Source: Toxonevra muliebris (lineage: Eukaryota > Arthropoda > Insecta > Diptera > Pallopteridae). From it: 64,000 nucleotides of DNA. The position numbers were made by a program, and so were the translations under genes. The stretch's first letter is position 1; each line of letters begins with the position of its first letter. Location of the stretch: positions 52,712,079 to 52,776,078 of the forward strand of contig OY829327.1 in the NCBI GenBank assembly GCA_963691655.1, written 5' to 3'. The notes beneath the pieces were generated by a model. The model did not search any database and was not told where the DNA came from. It worked only from the letters and a program-made list of their open reading frames with translations. Positions 21,306-31,508 of the stretch are shown piece after piece.

Positions 21306-22477
21306 CATAACACTGTTCTACAAATGGAAACTTTTGAAAACGAGCAGAGACGGGACAAGCGCAGTTAGGGTAATGGGGGGTCGCTGAGTCCGAATCCGTG
21401 GTCCGTTTTGCTCTGCTACTTCACAATTTTTTTTTATTGACTTCAAAATTTTAAAAATTGAAAAAACAAAAAAATTAAAAATGCAGTTCATATTTTTTTT
21501 TCATCAAAACATTTTTTTTTTTCAAAACAAATTTTTTTTATTTTTTAATTTTAAAAATTTAAAAAAAATACGTATACACATACGCCAAATCAATTCTCAG
21601 GCGACGATACGTATGTAAGAATGTGATATAGATATTCAGTACGTAGTTAGAGAAAGAAAGCAACAACAACATCATAAGTTGTACCGTTTTTAGAATGTTT
21701 AAGAGTCTCCACAACCATGCCTTCGTCTTCGCTGAAAAATGCCGTTGCAACATTCAAAGGCAAAGCAGTATAAAAGTTTGACTTTAATTTAATGTGTTCT
21801 GGAACAATTAAATTCTAAAAATTAATTTAGATTTTGTTGTTAAATTTCTTTCTCTTATCAAAAACAATGTTCATAGGTACTTACGTTTTTTATTTTATAT
21901 TATATATATATCTACAATGTGTTCAAAAATGAATACGTGAACGTGTCAAAAAGGAAACAACAATATATAAATTTATTTGTAGGTATACACAAAGAAATTT
22001 TTAGGGTTTAATTTTTCAAGAACACAAAGTAGATAGATCAACAAAGTAACTTGAAAAAAAAATTATTTGTGAACCTGGCTCAGGAACAGCTCAGCGACAA
22101 GGTGCCATATTGCACCGCTAGGCATTACTGGGTTAAGCTAACAACGAGATAAAAGTAAACGATGATAACGAGGATGAAAAAAATTACGAAAAAATTAATT
22201 AATCAAAAAAAAAAAAATTTTAAAATAAATGTTTAAGTTAAAAAATAAAAAAATCGAAAATTTTTTTTTTGTAAAAATCGATTTTTTTTATTGAAAAAAA
22301 ATATGAACTGCATTTTTAATTTTTTTGTTTTTCAATTTTAAAAAGTTTGATGTAAATAACAAAAAATTGTGACGTAGCAGAGCAAAACGGACCACGAATT
22401 CGGACTCAGCGACCCCCGTTACCCTAAGTACACTTGTCCCGTCTCTACTCATTCTTGGCTGTTGAACAGTGTAATCA
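21306..22477. mobile_element. Foldback element 1 with arms of about 200-250 bp
   Basis: Sequence from about 21306 to 21560 recurs inverted at about 22220-22477. Shared landmarks are ACACTGTTC near both outer ends, GAGACGGGACAAG, GTCGCTGAGTCCGAAT, GTGGTCCGTTTTGCTCTGCT and AATTAAAAATGCAGTTCATA. The arms are imperfect and contain long A and T runs. The loop (about 21560-22220) shows no coding potential beyond chance. No target duplication could be fixed. It could be a long-TIR MITE or a foldback transposon. Confidence 0.75.
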
Positions 22478-22479
22478 AC

Positions 22480-23150
22480 ATAATGGGTTCATCCTCTGAA
22501 AACCGGTTTACTCTGAAAAATAAATAAACAAAATTATTATATATAAAAGACGATATTTAGAGGTTTTTGGAAATCTCCATAAAATAAACTAGGGCTAATT
22601 TTTTGTATGGACTTGAGGCACCTTAATGTACATATGTTTTTAGTAATGTACATAGGTAAGTACGCGTATACTATAGTTGAGTACGGTTTTTACGCGTGTG
22701 TTTTAGTTGCCCACATGTAAATAAAGCAGACAAATCGCCCAACACTGCTTTATGAATTACAAAGAAAACTTAATCTCCAACAATTCGTAACAAAAGCTTG
22801 CAAAAAAGGCAATTCATTATTTCGAAGAATTATATGTCGCGCAATAATCTGCTTAAGGGGGTTCACATGTGTAACGTAAAACAAGTAAAAAATAATATTG
22901 TAATTCTTTTTTTTTTTAAACATGTTACAAATTTTATTCTACTTGTTGAAGAGTCGATCTCATCTACAGTCTTTTCAACAAGAGCGTGTTCGGTTTAATT
23001 GTACGAACAAATTTAAGTATCAAGTTGGACTTTATTTTCAACATTCAACAATTCATTGCGCATTGCGCTGTAAAACCTTTCAAACAATCGCAATTACAAT
23101 TTCATTGTACTTATATGCAATTTTTTAAATGGAGCTCCGTGTATGCAAAA
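22480..23150. other. Intergenic, nothing recognised
   Basis: Short overlapping ORFs at 22798-23128 carry no motif. Nothing else is supported. Confidence 0.5.
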
Positions 23151-23159
23151 CGTTTTTAA

Positions 23160-23603
23160 GCTGCTATTCTTTGCTCACATTCAAAGGAAACCAATATGCC
23201 CTTGGGAGGTGCTGCAAATACCTTAAGAAGTTGAAACCGTTCGTAAAAATGGAACCAGCTTTTTTAAGACACTAGAATGTTTACGACTTACAAAATCGTT
23301 GTGCTTGTAGAGCAACATCAAAGGAGCTGGATTCATTGATAGCATGAGTTTTTGAAGCCAATTCTACCATTACACTTAAGACAGTCCAACAAAAACTGCC
23401 GCTGAAGATCACTAAAATATCCCTTAGTAAATATAATCCAAAGTCATTTAAATTAATTCCAAATCGAATTCTGAGCTAACATAACCAAACCCTTACTGAC
23501 GGCAAAACAAACAAAAAATTGGTAGGAGTAGGCTGTCGAACATTTGGATAATAATTGGAACGATGTGGCCTTTACAGACGAATCTTTTTTATGGACGCGT
23601 TTT
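23160..23603 (+). pseudogene. Tc1-like transposase relic interrupted by a foldback element
   Basis: Just before the foldback element the plus strand reads L-D-N-N-W-N-D-V-A-F-T-D-E-S-F-L-W-T-R-F (about 23546-23605). This matches the region around the first catalytic Asp of Tc1 transposases (W-x-x-V-x-F-x-D-E-S-x-F-W). Upstream, V-Q-Q-K-L-P-L-K-I (about 23383) fits the end of the DNA-binding part. The text is full of stops and shifts. It breaks exactly where the 23604 inverted repeat starts, and no continuation is recognised beyond 24431. Confidence 0.55.
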
Positions 23604-24431
23604 CAGGTTACAGTTTCACTTACAGGCTAATATCTCATTAACTATAGTTTCGACCGATCCAAGTTATATATCATAGGATATATAATTAATGCTAATGGTG
23701 TCAAGTTTGTTAAAATCGGATTATAAATGACTGAGATATAGATGCTGAAAGTTCAATTTTGGTGTGATTTTTGAGAAATTTTCACACAAGTCGTGAGCTA
23801 AGTTTTCTTTCTCACAAAAAGTAATCACAAAATCTGTAGTTTTATTTTTTTAATTAATAGATATAATCATTACATCTGGGTGCAGAAAGGGACGAGCAGG
23901 CAGAACGTTCCACCAAGATATGACAGAAATTTAAAGACGATATCAAGGTTTCAGGGATGAGGGCATGATGGCAGACTACTGCTGGTTCTTGATCACGGAA
24001 GCCCCGACAGCGAAAAATTGCAAATGTTCAAGTTTTGGCTCATCATTTTCTAGACCAGAACGAATTTTGAGAAAACTTTCGACTTTTCGAAAATATTTCA
24101 TTTTTACTCAATCATTGATAATTTTATAATTTTTGATCCGATTTTATGCTTATAACTTTTGTAATGATTATATCTGTTGATTAAAACAATAAAACTATAT
24201 ATTTTAAGATTACTTTTTGTGAGAAAGAAAACTTAGCCCACGACTTGGGTGAAAATTTCTCAAAAATCACACCAAAATGTAACTTTCAGCATCTATATCT
24301 CAATCATTTATAATCCGATTTTAACAAACTTGACAGCATTAAACGTGTAATTTATTTCCTATAACATATAACTTAGATCGATAGAATCTATAGGTAATGA
24401 GATATTAGACTGTTAGTGAAACTGTAACCTG
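23604..24431. mobile_element. Foldback element 2 with arms of about 270 bp
   Basis: 23604-23875 (starting CAGGTTACAGTTTCACTTAC) is repeated inverted at about 24155-24431 (ending AGTGAAACTGTAACCTG). Matches run along the whole arm, including AATATCTCATTAACTATAG, TTAAAATCGGATTATAAATG and GAGAAATTTTCACACAAGTC. The loop (23876-24154) contains a short coding-like stretch, G-R-T-F-H-Q-D-M-T-E-I, a stop, then R-R-Y-Q-G-F-R-D-E-G-M-M-A-D-Y-C-W-F-L (about 23899-23988). This could be the C-terminal remnant of a transposon protein. It may be a deletion derivative of a DNA transposon with long terminal repeats. Confidence 0.8.
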
Positions 24432-25627
24432 AAAAAAACATTATTTATTCATATCTCTAAAATTTACCCATAGAACAAAAAATTAATGTAATTTTCGTGT
24501 TCAGCGACCTCGGATTAAGTTTAGAAAACATACTTTGGTTCATGTTATATTTTCACTGTATTCCAGTGTTATTAACCTTAAGGGGTTATATACGTTTTGG
24601 TACGGGTACACTTAGGGCATACTTGCGATTTTTTTCGGACTATTTGAAATAATTTATTTGAAACTAGCATAACAGGTATACATAGTACATATTCTTACGA
24701 AAAAAAGGAGTGGTCGGATATGAAAAAATTTTGAAAATTGTAGAAGTTGTAGCTCTTGTCCTGATGCGCGTTTTTTTCTGCAGAGTCTGGTGGTGACCAC
24801 GATTGAATGCCAACAACTCAACTGTGTACTACCGCGCTGAGTACTTGAACGAAACATTTTGAAAAAAAAACTTTTTCTCATACGGAAACCATGATGCAAA
24901 AAAAAAGTAGATTTTTTGAGTCACAAAAATGCATTTAAAAAAATTATTAGTTAAGACAAATGCTGCACATGAAAAAATGATCGTTCAGGTACACCGTATT
25001 GTAACTAGGAAAAAAATTTAAAAAAAATTAGATAAACTGGTCAAATAGTTTTTGAGATATCGCGGTCACCGCAAAGGCATTTTTCAAAAAACATCATTCG
25101 AAGAAAATCACTACCTTTTTTATTCATGCGTTTCAGCAACAACTCAGTGATAAGTTTTTTATTCATTCGTAAATGGTTCAAACTGTGATTCAAACTGATT
25201 TTTTCATGCTGAACACGAATTTGTGGAGAAAAAAGAAGTTGAAACCCCTAAAAACAGCGTTTTTAGCCATTTTTAAAAAATTTTGGAGCTGAACCCTGTC
25301 GTGCTACATATTTCGCTAATATCAGAAACTTTGCCCTTTCATGCCCTTTCAAATGAGCCCTTAGTCAAATTGTTCGCATGCGCCCCTAGAACAGGGGGTG
25401 TGCATATGTCTAGGGGTGCTGGAAAAGAAACGTGCACTGAACGGATTTGATCTTAGTTACACCCACGGCCAGACATAATGAGAAGTGCAGTGGTCCGTTT
25501 TCAAAAACTAGGGCCCACTGTGTGACCATCAGTTAAAGAAATGCGTAACAACACAAAAACATATGCAAAATGTCAATATTTCCCCCCCGAGCGCAATTAA
25601 ATTAAATATAAGATAAATATGACATGA
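24432..25627. other. Unclassified, possibly repetitive DNA
   Basis: The sequence has low-complexity A runs. An ORF at 24654-24899 (-) has no motif. I see no terminal repeats and no coding gene. The character suggests non-coding transposon DNA, but this is not demonstrated. Confidence 0.4.
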
Positions 25628-25756
25628 CACTAGCGGATTCAGAGATTTTGTATAGGGGGTAACGTTTTAATTCTTTGGTTCTGTAATTTTTTTTTTTTTT
25701 TTGATTCATAGTCATCGATCGAAATGTATGAAATTTCCCCCATAGATCCGCTAGTG
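25628..25756. mobile_element. 129-bp hAT-like MITE
   Basis: CACTAGCGGATTCAGAGATT at the left and CACTAGCGGATCTATGGGGG on the reverse complement at the right form terminal inverted repeats. The flanking octamers TGACATGA (25620-25627) and TAACGTGA (25757-25764) match at 6 of 8 bases, fitting an old 8-bp hAT target duplication. The ends resemble those of the larger element at 2113-5777. Confidence 0.75.
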
Positions 25757-27615
25757 TAACGTGATGTTGTGATCTTGAGGTAGATTGATGTATGAATGAC
25801 ATGAATGCATCCATCTATCAGCAGTTAAATTTTGACGGTACTGATCATGAGATACATATTTTTAATCTATCTGTACATGTATGTATCTATCAACAATTAC
25901 ATTTTGAAGATGCGAGTATATGTCAAAATCTCTGATATCAAAAACTAATGAGCACATAAATTTTTGATAAATCATCGTATGCGGTAATCTCACATTGAAT
26001 TGACTTGAATTAAGCTGAAGAAGAGTATTTGAAACATTTGAAGCGTGTAAGGTCATTATCTAAAATGATCAATCAATTATTAATATCACGAAAGAAAAGA
26101 TATTAAAACCGTAAAAATAAAAGACAAAAACATGTTTAACCCGAATAGGAATACGATGACGGCAATCGATCACATGGACATTGATACAGATGGGCAGATA
26201 TAGGGGCAGACAGACACAGTCGATAAATTTACGTTGCCTTTATCGAAGCGAGAAACACTTTATTGTCATGTATTTGTATTACTCATTGCTGATTTTATTA
26301 CTGTTACGAATTTCAAATTAATACGTCGGCATCAAACACTCGCAACAAGATCGCAATAGAAAGAAAAGAAAAGGTACGATGAATTACGACATAGGAAGTA
26401 GAAAGGAAAGAAAAAAATGTATTTAAAAAATATTACACGCAAATAAAAAAAAATTATTTTCGCAAAATTTTTGTTTTTTTTTTAAATAAAATAATGCACA
26501 GTAATAATACCTCTACTCACATATTGTTATTGAGTTTACGGGTGTTAAGTGCCGATAGCAACTGATTTATGTTAAGGGGCGTGCCGTGGCGCTGTCAAAT
26601 GGGGGAAAGGGTTAACCAGCTTTTGTTTATTTTATTCATTTTTCTTTTGAGAATTTGCCAATAAAAATAAATAACTTAAAAACTCTCTACATTATAATTT
26701 GCACAGTGGCATTAAGCTGTGGAATTTTGAATGAGTTCATTAAAAATCTGCAATATATTTAAATGTTATGCAATAGATGCATAACTATATACCAAAATTA
26801 ATATTATGCATAGGTACACTCAGCAGGCACTTTGAGGATTATAACACATGCTAATGCACAGTGACTGCAACCCATAGTACGAGCCAGCGATCAGGCAATC
26901 AACCGCACGCTTCGCTCCGCTCTAAACGCACTTTACGAGCGTAACGAATTTCTATTTTTGATTTTGGTATTTTTTTTTAAGATTCATGCCTTTCGGTATT
27001 TTTCTTAGATTAGTTTTTGTGTTTTAATTATTTCTCAAACTTTTCGTGTGACATTGACCCAAAGTAGCAGCAGGTGAGAATTGACAGCGCGCACCAAACA
27101 CAACGCTAAAGTTGCTACGACCACAATGCAAATGAAGCTAAGCGCTACGATTCCTCAAATGCTGGTCACAGTTTAGACTGTGATCAGCTTGCTGTAGCTG
27201 TTGTTGATTTGCAGCTATTATATTTGTTTGATTATGTAGGAGATTGTCATGAGATCTTCGTAGTTGTTTTCATGCACCAAAACCGATCGCAATTTTATGC
27301 TTGAATTGACACTTAAGTGCTTTTTCCAAAATGAGCAGATGATATATTGAATTTGTCTTTTTATATTAATGGAAGTTACTATTTCTGATAGTCTCTTAAT
27401 GTGTTTATTCCTTTTTTAAATATGTTTGATGTTATTAACGCATAACGCATTGGAATTCGAAATGGCTATTCCATAGAAGGTGTTATGTTGACAGAACTTT
27501 AATTAGCTAAATTGCATTTGATGCTAAAACAAAAAACCCATGAGTACCTAATAATTTAATAAATTAAAGCTCAAAGCAAAAACTAATAAATTTTATAGTT
27601 TGTTGATTAGATATA
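25757..27615. other. Intergenic, nothing recognised
   Basis: AT-rich sequence without a supported gene, RNA or repeat boundary. Confidence 0.5.
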
Positions 27616-28143
27616 CAGGGTGGCCCAAAAGTTTCTTTACACATGCTCATGACATTTATACAGGTTTGAGACAAGTGACAAGATTCCGCGCTTTGCTACT
27701 TACAAAATGAGAATTTTGTAGAACCAAAACTAAACGATTAAATTCGCCCCAAAATTAAGTTGGTGGGGTTAAAAAAGTAGGCTGATCAAATGTTATACGC
27801 CTCGTTAAAATCCATCCTGCTGCTGACTCCAGTATGCCTACGAAAGACCCGTTAAGCTGCCCCACGTGAACGGCTTTTACGGGAAAAGTTAGGTCGTAAA
27901 AAATACATCTATCACACTGCTGATACAAAATGGTCCTTTAAAGAAATTCGGGCTGATTGGCCCGATAATTCTCAGATCCCATGGAAAATGCAGTTAGGTT
28001 CAGACTCCAATTTTCCAAAACTCAAAACCCAGAAATAGAGGACTGTTAATTGCAAGGGTTAAGCATGGGTGGAACTCCGTTATAAACGAAGATGCTGTAG
28101 AATAATTGCTTTTATAACGACTTATAACTTTTGGACCACCCTG
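27616..28143. mobile_element. 528-bp Tc1/mariner-type MITE
   Basis: The left end CAGGGTGGCCCAAAAGTTTC and the reverse complement of the right end, CAGGGTGGTCCAAAAGTTAT, are inverted repeats flanked by TA on both sides (27614-27615, 28144-28145). No transposase could be read in either strand. The CAGGGTGG start is typical of Tc1/mariner-type ends. It is most likely a deletion derivative mobilised in trans. Confidence 0.82.
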
Positions 28144-28145
28144 TA

Positions 28146-29026
28146 CATAAAGAAACTATACAGTCGATGGCCATAAATGATTAATATTCAAAAATATACC
28201 TATAGGAATTCGGCAGAGGTATTGTAAAAATTTATTCATTGAGCGAAGCTTTGAAGGTAATAGATAATGTATCGTAAGAAAATAAATAGATATGAGTTGC
28301 TCTAAGGAAAGAGATAAATACTTTTGGTCACTGTCAAGTTAATAAAAAAACACTTATGCCAGGGTATTTAGTTCGTTTCACCAAGTGACATTTTATCGAG
28401 TGAAATCAACTTTCATTCTGGTCTGGTCTGTCTGATTGATTTAGGATTTCAACAAAATTTCTGTACACCAATATTTTTTATACAACCTGACCTAGCAATT
28501 TTTAAACACAACCAAAGCAGCTGACCACCAGCCGCAGGCTCCTTTTTTTTTTTTTAAATATCTAAAAGAAAAAACAGCAGTTGGATTTGATTATTGTTTT
28601 TACAACTCATTTTGTTTTTTATTCATGTTGTCAATTATGAAAAAATAAAAGAAAAAATTCAAGATTTTGCAGTTTGAACAACTCTTGAATAAATTAAAAT
28701 TATTTACTTCGTTTATTTGTGCAACAACGTCAAAGTCATCAAAAGTATCAAGAAACAAAGCGCACCTCGAAAAAATACATATATTTTCGGATTAAAACTT
28801 GGCAGCACTTGGAGTTTATGTGAAAAATTTGGCAATGTTTTCCCTCCCACAAGAGAGAAAACATTCTGAAGTTGAGAGAATTTGAATAGAATCTATTGTA
28901 GTGTAGTTGAGGCGACAGCCAATCTCAGAAATTTTTTCCCAATGTCCTTTTGTTGAAGTTGAGGTCGACTGCTTTGATTATGTTTATACTATTACTTACA
29001 AAATATTATTAAACAGAGAAGTACAT
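28146..29026. other. Intergenic, nothing recognised
   Basis: AT-rich sequence with a T run at 28541-28554. No supported gene. Confidence 0.5.
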
Positions 29027-29232
29027 TTCGACAAAAAGCAGCTCCTCAATGAGCTGAATGTAAGGCTGTGGTTATATTACGAGTATGCTCGGCGAACACC
29101 ATGAAATTGTTGTTGCACCGAATACAAAGAGTCTTTACTCACTCCCACACCGAACACGATATGCTCGGTGTATAGTATTAAACAAACGAGTATATTTTAA
29201 CAAAAAACAACTCTGCAACGAACTGAATGTAA
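29027..29232. repeat. Diverged direct duplication, about 170-bp period
   Basis: CGACAAAAAGCAGCTCCTCA ending GAGCTGAATGTAA (about 29029-29062) recurs as AACAAAAAACAACTCTGCAA ending GAACTGAATGTAA (about 29199-29231). The intervening sequence has repeated GCTCGG and GAACACC phrases. Two overlapping ORFs here are products of this duplication, not convincing genes. Confidence 0.5.
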
Positions 29233-29334
29233 CCACCATGGCCGAGCACGGAAGAAAATGTTTTGTGTTTGTCGAACACCGAGCACATATATAACCAAGC
29301 ACTTACAAATTGTTGCATGTTTTTACTAGTAAAG

Positions 29335-30110
29335 TGTTCATGTACTCGAAAAACTTGCAACGAGAGAGAAAAACGAGAGCCTAAAAAAGTGAGAGAGAAA
29401 TAAATTGCTGTGAATTCCTTATAGTAAAATTTTACTTGCAAGAACTATTAGCTGCCGAAAAAAAGAACTGTCAAAAATCTAAACTTCAACAAGAAGTGTA
29501 TTTGGTTAACTTAGTTAATTTTAGTAAATTTGTTGTGTTTTTTTAATAAGAAGACGACCTCGATAGCCTAGTGGATAGTGCACTAGACTTTCATCTGGGA
29601 GGTTCGGGTTCGATTCCCGTCTTCGTCTGGTGGTTAATTTTCATTACTTTCTTATATTCACTATCAATATGAAGTGTATGAGAATTATAAGATAGTGTAC
29701 AAGTTCACATCTTGGTTGGTAATGGCAAAACCACCAAGCCGATAAAAAATTGCCACACCGCCGTTCGGAATCGGCGTTAAACTGTAGGTCCAACTATGTG
29801 GTATCACAATGGGCCGTTCAGGCCTAAGTGTGTCTCTCGACAGCCACTCCAACCTAACCTAACCTTAATAAGAATGAGAGGAAAAAGAAATATTAGTGAT
29901 GCTATGAAAGATATGAGTATTTGGGAATATTGGTGTGCCATAAGAAATGATTTCAATAAATTATAAAAATCGATCAGCTGATTACTTGCAAGTTTCAACT
30001 AGTTTTCTGTTCACGAACTTTTTCTGCTATTTATCTCTTTCCGAGAATTTTTTTCTGAATCTCTTTTTTACTCTCTCGCTGCAAATATGTGCAGGGAAAG
30101 TACGTGAACA
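29335..30110. mobile_element. Inverted-repeat element split by a SINE
   Basis: TGTTCATGTACTCG followed by CTTGCAACGAGAGAGAAA (29335-29372) has an imperfect inverted counterpart. On the reverse complement of the right end (30110-30065) it reads TGTTCACGTACTTTCCCTGC followed by TTTGCAGCGAGAGAGTAAA. The SINE at 29553-29864 lies inside. Target duplication and coding content are not visible, so the class is unknown. Confidence 0.5.
29553..29864 (+). mobile_element. tRNA-derived SINE, copy A, with perfect 10-bp target duplication
   Basis: The element is about 312 bp long. The head is tRNA-like: an A box in ATAGCCTAGTGGATAGTGC, an anticodon-loop-like CTTTCAT with TTC (tRNA-Glu-like), and a B box GGGTTCGATTCCCG. 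The tRNA-unrelated body runs to a tail of AACCTAACCTAACC. The element is bracketed by TTAATAAGAA at 29543-29552 and again at 29865-29874, a perfect target-site duplication made by LINE-assisted retroposition. It would be transcribed by RNA polymerase III from its internal promoter. Copy B at 786-1089 shares head, body and tail. Confidence 0.9.
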
Positions 30111-31427
30111 GACCTACTGACAGAGTGGGGGAGAATGTATCTTATACCCATAGCCCCATAGTGGCTGTTCACACGGGCGCAAGCATGAAAACCTGTCTGA
30201 AAGAGAGAGGTAGAAGAAATAGGTAGTTAGAAAAAGACAAGCAAGTTTCTATCTCTTTATATAAAAAATTCAAATTCTTAGCTATCCATAGCTAGTTTTT
30301 TTATCTGGATACTATGACGGGAAGTATTTTATTTATTTTTTTTATTTCTTTCACTTTTATCTCAAATACAACCAAAATAATTAATTTTCCTATTTTTCAC
30401 AAATTTTTGACTTTGACTGTCGCTAACTTCTGTAATACGCAGCATAGCTCGTAACTGATGCATTTTTTTAAAAGCTTGGTACATTCCCTAAACGATATGA
30501 TAAAATGTAGCAACAGAAAACTGTTATGGTGGCAGTTCCATTCCTTTTGGTGAAGGACGTCTAGAGGCGGGCTTGGGAACTGGAGGGTCTATACAAATTA
30601 CTGACAGTCATTTCATTTAAAAAAAAGGCGAATTTTGAAAATTTCGTTTTTTGATTTAGTTAGCCTTAATAACTTGAGTTCGACTAGTTTTTTCGGCAGA
30701 AGATGCACCGCTTATCTCGTGATCCAGAACTACACTATTCAGTAGCAAGCTGTGAATTTTCAGTTAGTACACTCCACACAGTCTTTCTTTTATCCGTTCT
30801 GTTTACGAATTATTAAACATTTTACAACAACTAACTTTATAAGTAATATATTAATTAATATTATATTATACATTTTCTTCAAATAAAATTAAACTCTTGT
30901 CGGCGATATTGAAAACCCATCAAAATCGATGATTTCGTATTTTTCCTCTTTTACTAAATTTTGTAATATTGTTTTCAATAAACGTAAATGTAAGCAATAA
31001 AAAAAGCATTTTTCTTTATTTTTTATTTTTGGATTTTTATTAAAGTCGTTTATAGTTTTATACTACATATTTACAAAAAAATATTAACAAACAGAAAAAA
31101 ACCTGGCAAGACTGGTTTAGCATCATTAACTACGACTTGGACTTATGTAAATATTATGTAAAAAATCACATAAAATATAACAAAATATTAATATATCAAT
31201 AATAATAAAAGTTATAAAAATAATAATAATAATAATACATAATAATTGTAAAAATCAATAACAATAAAAAATGCAAACATAACAAATACAAAATTAATAA
31301 ATCATAAAACAAAACAAAACAATAAAAAAAAATTATTACAAAAAATTTCAAAGAAAGTGAAATTTGTAGTGAAGTTTGTAATTTGTGCTGTTAATTAAAT
31401 TAAATTAAATCGCGTATATGTGTGAAT
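30111..31427. other. Downstream flank of Twdl gene 2, nothing recognised
   Basis: Low-complexity AT-rich sequence, with repeated AATAATAAAA-like text around 31190-31330. No supported gene. Confidence 0.5.
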
Positions 31428-31433
31428 TTTATT
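31428..31433 (-). terminator. Probable polyadenylation signal of Twdl gene 2
   Basis: AATAAA on the minus strand about 76 bases after the stop codon. It is the first canonical hexamer downstream. Confidence 0.5.
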
Positions 31434-31508
31434 GATTGTGAGGTGGTGCGGTGCGACAGAATGGCGATCAGTCAGATTGATTTGATTTCAATTAGGATAT
31501 GTGCACAT

